From Lachnospiraceae bacterium (GTDB lineage: Bacteria > Bacillota > Clostridia > Lachnospirales > Lachnospiraceae): 64,000 nucleotides of DNA. Numbering within the stretch: position 1 is the stretch's first letter; every line of letters begins with the position of its first letter. The stretch lies in contig CAJTEE010000005.1 of the NCBI GenBank assembly GCA_910575275.1, forward strand, positions 248,001-312,000, given 5' to 3'. The notes under the pieces are model-generated. The model was not told where the DNA came from. It saw nothing but the letters and a program-made list of their open reading frames with translations, and ran no database searches. Both the position numbers and the translations under genes were made by a program. Below are positions 44,835 to 53,683 of this stretch, in pieces.

Positions 44835-44935
44835 GCTGCTGACGCAGCCGCGGGGTCTGACCCAACAAAGCACGGCCTCGTGCGAAGTGAGGTTACTGCG
44901 GCGTGAGAGTTCGCGAAGCGGACTCTTTTGAGGAA
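44835..44935. repeat. dispersed mosaic repeat (family A), overlapping a kinase gene end
   Basis: Bases 44835-44907 match 15108-15180 nearly base for base (GCTGCTGACGCAGCCGCGGG through GCGGCGTGAG). The last ten codons of the minus-strand histidine kinase (SASRTLTPQ) are supplied by this repeat, so its insertion changed the protein's C-terminus. Confidence 0.8.
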
Positions 44936-46200
44936 AACAATACGACCCGCAAAAGAAACTGGCCCTCCGCCCACTGACAGCGCATCAGTCCGTCATACTG
45001 GTCTGCGATTGCCTTCACGCTTCGCAAGCCGAGGCCGTGATCGTCTCCCGGCTGGCTGGAACGGACCGGGAGACCGTCTTTTCCGAGCTCTACCGGTTCG
45101 GGGGCGGAGTTTGTGAGGGAAAGGGTAAGACTTTGACTCCCCGTCAGCTCAAGCCTGACAGAGATATTTCTCGTCTTGTCAGGAATGGCCCGGCAGGCGT
45201 GGATCGCGTTCTCTAGGACGTTTGCCAGGAGGATGCACAGATCCGCCTCGTCGTAAGGAAGCTGTTTGGGCAGACGGATATCCGCGTTTACGGTGCAGCC
45301 TGCCTGTTCGGCCTGTGAGAGATAGGCGGACAAAACGGCATTGAGAGCATGGTTGGCGCACCAGTCCTTTTGAGAGAGTCCATCCAGCCGGCTGTCAAGC
45401 TCCCGGATATAACGCTTGGCGCCCTCGCCGTCCCCACGCTCAAGGATTCCGCTTAAGGCGACCATATGATGACGCAGGTCATGGCGGAAGATGCGCCCCA
45501 GTTCCATCTTTTGCCGGAGCGTCTCATAATCACGGCGCTGCAGTTCGATCTGCCGGGTGTTTTTATAAAGCAGCATCTGCCTCCATAAAGAGAGCAGAAT
45601 CGTAAGATAGGTAAGCGGCATCAGAATCAACACCAGAATGATCCGGAAAAGCCCCGTGGCATCCGGCATGGCATAGCCTACCGGGACGGAGGTAACCATA
45701 ATAAGAAGATAATACGTCACTCCGACTGCGGCAAACAGCCACCAGCCCCTGGTCAGCTCATTTTGCAGACTCAGATACGGGCGGCGTATATACTTCCAGA
45801 TCCAAAGCTCTGCAGCCGGAAACAAAAGCAGGCGGCCAATCAGCATGACGAGATAGGTATCGCCCGTCATCCTGTCCAGAAAGTTTGTGATCTGAAGGAT
45901 CCAGAAGCAGGAGGTATCCGACAGGCAAAACAGGAAGAAGAACCGCCCGTCACGATACCTGGAAAGGATATAAAACAGAAAAAACGACGGAATGGTGCAG
46001 GTAAAAAAGGCGAGCCGCATAATGATGCCGTGTCCCAGCCATAACATCGCCATCACGTTGGCAATAAGAAGCGTGCCGCCCCCTGCGAAGCTGACGGCAA
46101 ACGTCGTCCGCCAGGAAAAGCGAGGCTCAAAAAGGAGCAGAAAGAAAAGAATAATATGCATCATCGACCAGAGAAAGGAAATGTCTCTGAAAACGGTCAT
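44893..46200 (-). CDS. GHKL-domain sensor histidine kinase (AgrC/LytS-like)
   Basis: 435 residues. Six to seven membrane segments fill residues 1-215. The cytoplasmic part has the dimerisation histidine in RIFRHDLRHHMVALSG (about 240-255) and a GHKL ATPase with LLANVLENAIHACRAIP (about 330-346) and DDHGLGLRSVKAIADQYDG (about 390-408). Kinases of this branch sense peptides or cell-envelope signals through their membrane part. It is encoded 14 bases after the LytTR regulator on the minus strand. No agrB or agrD gene is visible. The extreme C-terminus is encoded by a dispersed repeat. Confidence 0.92.
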   Translation of the reverse strand: MTVFRDISFLWSMMHIILFFLLLFEPRFSWRTTFAVSFAGGGTLLIANVMAMLWLGHGIIMRLAFFTCTIPSFFLFYILSRYRDGRFFFLFCLSDTSCFWILQITNFLDRMTGDTYLVMLIGRLLLFPAAELWIWKYIRRPYLSLQNELTRGWWLFAAVGVTYYLLIMVTSVPVGYAMPDATGLFRIILVLILMPLTYLTILLSLWRQMLLYKNTRQIELQRRDYETLRQKMELGRIFRHDLRHHMVALSGILERGDGEGAKRYIRELDSRLDGLSQKDWCANHALNAVLSAYLSQAEQAGCTVNADIRLPKQLPYDEADLCILLANVLENAIHACRAIPDKTRNISVRLELTGSQSLTLSLTNSAPEPVELGKDGLPVRSSQPGDDHGLGLRSVKAIADQYDGLMRCQWAEGQFLLRVVLFSSKESASRTLTPQ

Positions 46201-46214
46201 GGCATGGTCCTCCT

Positions 46215-46943
46215 TTATCTATTCAGCCAGTAATCCATCCACTGATGCCGAAGCTGGACGGCAGAGCCGCGCGGGACGGGGAGACGGGTTCCGTTGTCCA
46301 GCCGGAGAAAGTTTTTTTCTGCGGCATTGACATACTGGAGATTCACCACAATGCTTACTCCGCACAAAACGAAACGGGGGCAGGCCAAAAGCGGCTGGAT
46401 TTCTTCCTGGAAGGGGCGGCGGACCGTAACACTGTTTATATCCTCCTCATCCAGGAGATGATAGAGTACGCTTCGGTTGTTTAATTCTGCCCACAGGATC
46501 GCATCAAATGGAACCCGACGGATGCAGTCACGGGTTTTGACAAGGATACAGTCGGATTCCCGCCGTTTAATTTCTGTGATTGCCTGGTCTAAGACCGAAT
46601 AAAGCTGCTCCGGCTCCACAGGCTTTAAGAGATAATAGAAGGCCCGCGTCTCATAGGAAGCGACGGCATACTCCGGGGAAAAGGTCAGGTATACAATCTC
46701 GCCCCGGGAGCCCTGTTCCCTGAGCTTTATGCCTACTTCGATCCCGGAGAGCTCCGGCATGACAACATCCAGAAGATACAGATCAAAATCAGCCGGGCGC
46801 TCCGACAGCAAAAGCTCCTGTCCAGAGGAAAAGACAAGGGGGCAAAGCTTCACGTGCGGCCTTGCCGCCTCATAGGAGCCTAAAAGCTCCATGAGGGCGC
46901 CGCGCTGGTCTTCTTCATCATCACACAGAGCCAAACGGATCAT
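46215..46943 (-). CDS. LytTR-family response regulator
   Basis: 242 residues: a receiver (1-120) with LALCDDEEDQ, phospho-acceptor Asp in YLLDVVMPELSG and Lys in YYLLKPV, then a LytTR DNA-binding domain (about 135-235) with ILVKTRDCIRRVPFDAILWA and FVLCGVSIVVNLQYVN. LytTR regulators bind direct repeats upstream of envelope, bacteriocin or quorum-sensing genes. It is the first gene of the pair with the GHKL kinase. Divergent from the decayed Pel locus across 160 bases, so that locus may once have been its target. Confidence 0.92.
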   Translation of the reverse strand: MIRLALCDDEEDQRGALMELLGSYEAARPHVKLCPLVFSSGQELLLSERPADFDLYLLDVVMPELSGIEVGIKLREQGSRGEIVYLTFSPEYAVASYETRAFYYLLKPVEPEQLYSVLDQAITEIKRRESDCILVKTRDCIRRVPFDAILWAELNNRSVLYHLLDEEDINSVTVRRPFQEEIQPLLACPRFVLCGVSIVVNLQYVNAAEKNFLRLDNGTRLPVPRGSAVQLRHQWMDYWLNR

Positions 46944-47101
46944 AAACGGCCTCCCCTCTAATCTGTTCCACGCATTCTTACGGTCAGTGTCGTAAACGAT
47001 TTATGTGAACCATAACTCTAATCTTACTCAAATCAATACGAATTCTGCGCAAAGATACAAAAAATAGCTTTTTTTGCTATAATGGTATAGTATCACGCAT
47101 T

Positions 47102-49049
47102 TTGAGAGAGGTCAAGGTTGAAAATCATGAGGGGAAAGGCGCCGTGTTTACGATCTTAATCACAGGAAAGACAGAATTTTTTACAGAAGAAATATTGAGA
47201 CATCTGGCAGAGGAGCATAAACTGGTGCTTGCAGGCGGCATGGACGCCCGGGCAGCAAACAAAATCTCAAGGTCTATCCGACTTCTCCCGCAGAAGAAAA
47301 ATTCAGCCGCCTGTTTGACGTGTACAGCGTGGATGCAGTGCGGTATGTGAGCGGTTTTACGGACGGAGGCGGGGCGCATTTGGCGAAAACCGGTATATAA
47401 AAAAGGTGATGGAGGAATGCAGGCGTTCGAGAGTGGAAAAGGTGGTTTTTCTGTCCACGGTCGAAAGCCTGAATTATTTGAAACGGCACGGAAAAAGCGG
47501 GTTGGTGATGGATCGGGAGTTCCAGAACAGCCGGGCGTTTTGCGCGGCGCAGGCAGAGGAGGTCTGCCTGTATTTTGCAGAAAAATATCAGTTAAAGGTG
47601 GTAATGCTGCGGCTTCCTTATGCCGCCGGGCGGCTGAACAGGGGGAATTTTCTCGGCTGCATCTTTTGGAGCGTATACAAGGGAGAAAGAATCACGCTTC
47701 CCTATCATCCGAATGATCGGATCGATTTTTTGTCTCTGGAGGAGCTTTCGGAGCTGCTGGTGCAGATCACGGAGGAGACGGAAGACGAGAGCGGTGTGTA
47801 CACGGCGGTCAGTGGATACCGGTATACATACGCGGACCTTGCCAGGATGGAAGATACGATTTCCCCAAAGGTGAAGATTATGTATGAAAAGCTTCCAAAC
47901 GTGGCAGAGCTTCCGGACTATCCGAAGGAGCTGAGGCGTGTCTACGGGTTTGTGCCGACGGAGAATGTCATGGAGAACATCGGCTTCTGCTACAAAACCT
48001 TTTTGCGGGAGAGTGTACGAGGGGAGAGACGGGGCCGAGCGGCATTTTTGGAGCGCCTTTCACAGGCAGGGGGAAGCCTGTATCCGTACATAGAGCTGTT
48101 GGCTGCTTTTTTCCTGACAGAGCTGGCGGCAGGCTCCGTGACCGGCTATATCCGAAATAAAAAGGCAGATGAGCTTTTGTTTGCCCAAAAGGAATCTTCC
48201 CTGCTCAGGGATAAGTATCTGTTTTTAAACGGCGTCTATCACGGCGCGGTTGAGAACAAGGGAGAATATAAGAAACAGATCCTCGGATTCAAGGACAGCT
48301 TCGGGAAAATCTTTGACGCCGCCCAGAAGCTTAATGCGGAGCTTTCCGAGAGTGTTTTTCTGAAATGGCTCGGCGTGCTGGAGGATATCCTGGAGAATCG
48401 ATCTACACACTGGATTCCTGGCAGCGGTTTGGGAGGCTCGCGGTGTGTTCGAGCAGCCGGCTTTCCGGCCTGACGAAATCCCTCCGTATGGAGGAATATG
48501 AAGAATTGTATACAGTCACCTCACAGGGTGGGGTCTGGAAAAATATGGAGTTAAAAGAACAGATGCCGATGTATGCGTGCGGCGTGTTCAACAAGGATGA
48601 GATGGTGCTTCTGATCGCCCTGTGGGAGGCGGATGCAAAGCAGTATGGGATGCATTATATGAATCTTTTTAAAGATTCTGTGCGGCCTGGTGCAGACTTC
48701 TTTTCTGTGGGCTCTGGAATATGAGCGGCCGGTGGAGCGCGAAACGTATTACGAACAGACAAACATCATGTATCCGAAACGGTTTCGAAAGGTTCTTGCC
48801 GTCTGGGAGGACATGAGGGCGGCCGGCGTCGCGGACTACATGCTGCTCCGCTTTCATGAGAGGGAGAAGACAGTGCTCAACAGCCGGCTTTCGGGGATCG
48901 TCCGCGCGAGCGATGTGCTTGGGGCGGACGAAGGCGGAACGCTGTACCTGCTGCTGATTCAGACGAATCAGACAAACTACAGATATATAAAAGAACGGCT
49001 GTATGCATACGGACTGGAATTTGAATGGGTAAATGAGGTGGGGAAATGA
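47102..49049 (+). pseudogene. remnant of a fused epimerase-PelD gene
   Basis: The remnant reads through three frames with about four frameshifts (near 47262, 47398, 48400 and 48673). N-terminal pieces ILITGKTEFFTEEILRHLAE, FSRLFDVYSVDAV and EKVVFLSTVESLNYLKRHG match an NAD-dependent epimerase/dehydratase fold. After about residue 220 come hydrophobic helices, a GAF-like region and a degenerate GGDEF end (SDVLGADEGGTLYLLLIQTN), the layout of clostridial PelD. In intact loci PelD senses c-di-GMP and switches on Pel polysaccharide synthesis. Here no full-length product can be made. Confidence 0.8.
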
Positions 49050-49945
49050 TGACGGTTTTGATCGTATGCCTGTTTCTTCATATTATAATATGTCTTATGC
49101 TTTTGGTGCTCATAAAGACAGGGATCCTGGCGGGCAGTCGAACGGGGCTGGGGCTCGCGTGGCTGATTCCCGTATGGGGCCCCTTGTGCCTCCTGGTGCT
49201 GGAGCTTCGTTCCAGGGGAGACAGAGAGATCCGCGAGGAGGCCGGACTGGATAAGCTTAAGATCAACGACAAAATTTACAGAAGCATCCTGATGGAGGAG
49301 GGGACGCCCGAGGATCGGGTCGTCCCGCTGGAGGAGGCCCTTCTGGTAAACGATACGAGGGTGCGGCGGGAGCTGATGATGGAGATCATGTACGGGGATC
49401 CCGGGCAGTATGTCAGCCAGCTTCAGGAGGCTCGCATGAATGACGACACGGAGGTTGTGCACTATGCGGTAACGGCGCTCACAGAGCTGCAGAAGGAATA
49501 TGATTTAAAATTCCAGGAGCTGGAAGGACGTATGGCAGAGGAGCCGGAAAATGAGGAGCTTTTGGATTCTTCTCTGGCCCTTTTAGAGCAGTACATCGGG
49601 ATCGGCCTTTTGGAGGGGAATGCCAAAGCCGTCCAGATACGACATTACAGCGGCCTTTTGGAGAAAAAGATCCGGGGCGGCCGGGCAGAGCTTTTCTGGT
49701 ATTTGAAGAAGATAGACGCGGACTTAAAACTGGGTGAATACGACCACGCCTATGCCGCCATAGAGACCGTGCTTGCGAGATGGCCGAAGGAGGAGAGCGG
49801 GTATCTGCGGCTGATCGAGTATCATTCCCATACGCAAAACCGGGCCGGGATCGATCATGCCCTGGATCTGCTGCGCCGCCGGAATGTTTTTCTTTCGCCC
49901 AAAGGGCGTGGTGTGGTGCGGTTTTGGGGAGGAACGCCGGATTGA
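49046..49945 (+). CDS. pelE: PelE-like membrane/TPR protein
   Basis: 299 residues, and the only gene of this locus without an internal stop. Two N-terminal hydrophobic segments (2-22 and 32-52) anchor it, followed by a long soluble helical region with TPR-like pairs (YLKKIDADLKLGEYDHAYAA near 228). This matches PelE, which bridges PelD and other members of the inner-membrane complex. Its ATG overlaps the old pelD stop as ATGA. The last residues (VVRFWGGTPD) may be shortened. With all partners damaged it is probably non-functional or on the way to decay. Confidence 0.72.
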   Translation: MMTVLIVCLFLHIIICLMLLVLIKTGILAGSRTGLGLAWLIPVWGPLCLLVLELRSRGDREIREEAGLDKLKINDKIYRSILMEEGTPEDRVVPLEEALLVNDTRVRRELMMEIMYGDPGQYVSQLQEARMNDDTEVVHYAVTALTELQKEYDLKFQELEGRMAEEPENEELLDSSLALLEQYIGIGLLEGNAKAVQIRHYSGLLEKKIRGGRAELFWYLKKIDADLKLGEYDHAYAAIETVLARWPKEESGYLRLIEYHSHTQNRAGIDHALDLLRRRNVFLSPKGRGVVRFWGGTPD

Positions 49946-49979
49946 GGGGGCGGGGAGGCTAAGGTTCCGGTTTCAGGAA

Positions 49980-50779
49980 ATGCAGCTTGTGTTTCTGCTG
50001 CTTGTATTGCTCGCCGCCTGTATCGGCGCGCTGCAAAGGAACGTGTCTTACCGGGGAGGAAAGCGGCTGCTGGAGCCATATGCCGCAGAGGCTGCGTCTG
50101 CAGAGACCGTGGAGCGGCCGGCAGAGTGCCTGCTGTTCTGGGAAGGGGATGAGCTGGGACTGCTCGGACGAAAGATGATGGAGCGTGTACTTTCCCAGAT
50201 GAGGATCCCGTATACCTCCATGGAGGGAAAAGAGGAAAACGTTAAAGATCTGCAAAAGTACCGTACAATCGTGCTGCCGGACGCGTACGAATTCTCTTTG
50301 CAGATGTAGCTTCTGCCGGAATGCAGCGTGTATCTCAGATCGGGGGCGGCCAGCGCCATGCCTTTGATTTGGGCGCATGAAAACGGGGGGCAGGTCGTAT
50401 TCTGTAACCTGGGACGCCTGGGAAAGGCTTACAGGGGCTTTTACAGCTCCGCTTACAGCCTGCATGATGATTTCTTGTGTTTGGCCGGTGATCAACGGCT
50501 CGGCGTTTTAAATCGACGCGTTTCCCGCGCCGGCTCCAAAGGGGGAAAACATGTATCTTCGGAGCGAGTACGGGATGAGTATTTCTGCTTTTCAACGGCA
50601 GATCTAGTGGAACGATCTGTATAACCTAGCCGAAAGCCGCGGGCTTCGATATGCCGGCCTGCTCACGGAGGGAGAGCCGGATGACGAGGCAGAGTCCTCC
50701 GGGAGACAGCCCGATACACAGGATTTTCTCTATTTCGGAACTCTGCTTTTAAATCAGGGAGGCGAACTGGGGCTGCATG
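49980..50779 (+). pseudogene. remnant of a DUF2194 (PelA-like) gene
   Basis: It opens with a membrane segment MQLVFLLLVLLAACIGAL and continues with LLFWEGDELGLLGRKMMERV and YRTIVLPDAYEF before a TAG at 50307-50309. The frame goes on (GGQVVFCNLGRLGKAYRGFY), shifts near 50475 to VWPVINGSAF, then meets TAA at 50509-50511, and later TAG at 50605-50607 within SAFQRQI-WNDLYNLA. After GGELGLHG the text changes abruptly to PelF sequence near 50780, so the C-terminal part is deleted. DUF2194 proteins in such loci are thought to be the polysaccharide-modifying hydrolase/deacetylase. Clearly dead. Confidence 0.8.
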
Positions 50780-51303
50780 GATGTGCCGTATCTGATCACG
50801 GAGCATGGGATCTATACGAGGGAGTGCGAGGAGGAGATCATACGCGCCACGTGGGTTGTGCGGCGCTTAAGCGCTTCTGGGTCTGTTTTTTCTATATGCT
50901 TTCCGAAGCGGCCTATGAGAAAGCGGCCATGATTACCAGCCTGTTTGACCGGGCGATGGAGACGCAGATCGAGATGGGCTGTGAGAGGAGGCGCTGCCGT
51001 TGCGTCCCAAACGGCATCCACTATGAACGGTTCCATGAGATTCCCTTAAAAAAAGAAAACGGGTACATCGACATCGGGACCGTGCTTCGGATCGCACCGA
51101 TCAAGGATGTGAAGACGATGCTCTATGCGTTTGCGGAGCTGAAAGCACGGGTAAAAAATGCCAGGCTCACGATCGTCGGCCCGAAGGATGACGAGGAATA
51201 CGCAAGGGAGTGCTACGCCCTGGCAGAGCAGCTTCACATCGGAGATCTGTATTTTGCCTGGACCGTGAACATCTTGGAGCACATGGAAAAATTCGATTTT
51301 ACC
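50780..51303 (+). pseudogene. remnant of the glycosyltransferase pelF
   Basis: From VPYLITEHGIYTRE (50783 on), with a frameshift near 50856, the sequence follows the GT4 glycosyltransferase PelF: RFWVCFFYMLSEAAYEKAA, CRCVPNGIHYERF, DIGTVLRIAPIKDVKTMLYA and LTIVGPKDDEEYARECYALA. PelF polymerises the Pel chain from UDP-sugar. Both ends are missing: the N-terminal third is lost at the DUF2194 junction, and the part after MEKFDFT, which should hold the donor-binding motif, is replaced by CotH-like sequence at about 51303. Confidence 0.82.
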
Positions 51304-51590
51304 TGTTACGAGGAGAACGGGATCACACCGTATCGGTGTGAGGCCTTCCTGCAGGAGGGAGGAGAGACGGGACCGTCGGAGGATGGCTTCGGCTATGGGG
51401 AGCGCGTGGCCAATGCGACCGTATGCCTGCGCGAGAGCGGAGCCTGCGGGCAGCCGCAGAAAAGCTATCGGATCGACATCAAGGAGGGCAAGGGGAAATG
51501 GGATGGGCAAAAGATGGTTCTGTTAAATAAGCACGCAGCGGACCCGGTTCGGTTTAAGAATCGTCTTGCGTATTCCCTGATGCAGGAGAT
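51304..51590 (+). pseudogene. CotH-like kinase fragment fused to pelF
   Basis: In frame with the PelF remnant, CYEENGITPYRCEAFLQ, then QKSYRIDIKEGKGKW and KMVLLNKHAADPVRFKNRLA match the core of CotH-type proteins (the NKSY-IDFK and LNA-DP-RNRLAY blocks). CotH relatives accompany Pel-like loci in Clostridia. Only about 95 codons are left. The intervening pelG gene expected between pelF and cotH is absent, so a single large deletion probably joined them. The frame then runs into VTC sequence out of phase. Confidence 0.72.
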
Positions 51591-51800
51591 CCCGTCCAAC
51601 TTGCCGTACTGGATACAGACACAGTGGTGCTGGAGGTCAAATTTACGGAGTTTCTGCCGGGGCTCATTAAAAAGCTGCTTCCGACAGACGGAGGGGAATT
51701 CTCCGCTATTTCCAAGTATACGCTCTGCTATGAGCGGGCACATTTTCTTACGGATACGCTGGCAGGCGTCGGGAAGACAGACAGGAGGGGGATCCGATGA
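51591..51800 (+). pseudogene. C-terminal fragment of a VTC-domain (polyphosphate polymerase-like) gene
   Basis: Read in the frame ending with TGA at 51798-51800, the sequence gives VVLEVKFTEFLPGLIKKLLP and AISKYTLCYERAHFL, the end of a VTC domain. VTC-like proteins occur next to DUF4956 and CotH genes in bacteria. The N-terminal two-thirds are gone, fused to the CotH fragment near 51590. The ATGA overlap with the next gene shows the original operon spacing survived. Confidence 0.72.
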
Positions 51801-52299
51801 ATCTGCAGGATTATTTTAAAAGTCGGTGTGGGAATCCTTTAACGGCAGCCAGGGGCTGACCGGTGAATTCATGACGAGAGTATGGATAGCCATGGCGTTA
51901 TCGGTCCTCATCGGCATCCTAATTTATAAGATATACGGACATTATTTCGGCGGAGTGGTTTTTTCGAGCTCGTTTGCCGTGACATTGGTGGGAATGACGG
52001 TGTTAAGCTGTATGCTGACGCTGGTTGTGATCCATTTTTTTTATAACCGGAGGAAAAAGGGGGTTATTTATATCCTGGTGGCGCATTATGGGACAGGGCT
52101 TTCGGGGGATGAGATTATCCGCGCCGTAAAGAAGATGAAGTATCAGATGAAATCGAAGACAATCCGGGGGAATCTCACAGAGCTTACGCTGGAGCTTTTG
52201 TGTAAGAATCCAAGCACGGTATTTTTGGAACAGATCAAAGCCATCGACGGCGTGCAGGATGTGACGCTGATTCAATATAACGGAGAGTATCATGGATAG
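51797..52299 (+). pseudogene. frameshifted DUF4956 membrane protein
   Basis: The ATG at 51797 begins MNLQDYFKS, then a one-base shift near 51817-51822 moves the true frame to VWESFNGSQGLTG. Two membrane segments follow (about 20-42 and 52-78), then a soluble C-terminal part ending VQDVTLIQYNGEYHG. The middle of the domain, which normally carries a conserved membrane block, is missing, so an internal deletion is also likely. The family is linked to VTC and CotH proteins; its role is not known. Confidence 0.7.
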
Positions 52300-53669
52300 G
52301 AAAAAGGCGGTATCTTCCATATATTACGATCGCAGGATTGGGAATTGCCGCCTGGCTGCTGCTTGCTGCCCTGCCGTACCGATACCGATTAAATACGACG
52401 GTGCAGTTTACAGAGTCCGGGGAGCCGATCAAAAACCCATTGACCGGCTATGCGCCTCCTGCGGAAAACGGAGCGGTGTGTGCGGATTCGAATCTTGTGT
52501 ACATCGGGCTTACATGGGCGGACTGGGAGCCCGAGGAGAGTGTGTACGCCATAGATACCCTGGAGGAAACGTATCAGATTGAAAGATGGAAACGGGAGCA
52601 CAAGCATGCCTTGCTGCGGTTTGTCTGCGATATTCCGGGAGATGAGATGCATAAGGATATTCCGGAATGGCTGTATCAAAAAACGGGAGAGGGGACAGAC
52701 TATGGCACATCCTATGGAAAGGGCTATTCTCCCAATTACGCCAACGCCTTTTTCCGGCAGAAGCACCAGGAGGCCGTCGAGGCGGTGACCGTGGACTACA
52801 ACGAGGATGATTTTATCGCGTATGTGGAGCTAGGAAGCCTGGGGCACTGGGGGAATGGCATACCAACACGGCAGAAGGAGTACGGCAGCTTCCGGGGCCT
52901 AAGGCCTGCTGGGAGTATACCCTGGCCTATTCCGATCATTTCCACAACGCAAGGCTTTTGATGCGGCGAAACTATGTGATGGCGGCGGAGGGAGGACATG
53001 GACTGTACCATGATATGATCGGAGACGCAGAGCAGACCAGGAGATGGGAGAACCGGATTCGGGACGGGGGCGGCTATGAGACAGAGGGAGGAACGCTTTC
53101 CTATGTGACGATGGAGGAATTCTGGAAACATGCGCCTTCCGGGGGGAGAGATTACGAGCTCCTATCCGATGTCAGAGCTGCTGGGAGACAGATTTTCGGA
53201 GACTCTTGACATGGTGGGACGTCTGCACGGTTTTTTTATCGGTCCCAAGGTGCCGGAGGGGGAATAGGCGGGCTCCGCGCAGGCAGAGGCCATCGAGGCG
53301 CTGCTTGTCTATCGGCTTTATATCTCCGAGCTTACGACCCGCTATTCGTATGCAAAAGACCGGTTTTTGGTGGATCTGACCTGGGAAAACGCAGGGCAGG
53401 CCCCGATGTACTGGGACTGGCCCATCACCCTGTATGTGTATGACAGAGACGGCAGCCTGGAATATTGGGAGACGGTTGTTATCAGGCTGTCCGAGGTGAT
53501 CCCCGGACATTCTGTCACGACAAGATCGACGATTCCGTTTATCGACCGGTTCTGGCAGGGATTCAGAATCGGGATCGGCATCATGAATCCGGAGAAAAAC
53601 GAATTTGTCATGCTTGCGATGGAGTGTGAAACGGTGAACAACAAACAGATCATTTACAGCTACGAATAA
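52292..53669 (+). pseudogene. remnant of a DUF4832 extracellular protein gene
   Basis: After MDRKKAVSSI a shift near 52322 gives the signal-anchor IAGLGIAAWLLLAALPYRYR, then PLTGYAPPAENGAV and LVYIGLTWADWEPEESVYAI, typical of DUF4832 proteins. Further shifts occur near 52850 (G-run before EWHTNTAEGVRQLPGP) and 53142 (G-run), and a TAG lies at 53265-53267. The last part (LTWENAGQAPMYWDWPITL) forms a beta-sandwich-like domain. DUF4832 proteins are predicted glycoside-hydrolase-like barrels in surface polysaccharide loci. At least four lesions are present. Confidence 0.8.
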
Positions 53670-53683
53670 GAAGGAGGATAAGT

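Noticed and set aside
44893-47101. Complete agr quorum-sensing system
   Set aside because: Kinase and LytTR regulator are present, but no agrB protease or agrD peptide gene can be found on either strand nearby.
36401-53669. Recoding of a stop codon (for example suppression) in the broken genes
   Set aside because: All three stop codons interrupt different genes, frameshifts and deletions accompany them, and intact housekeeping genes nearby use normal stops. Decay explains the data better.
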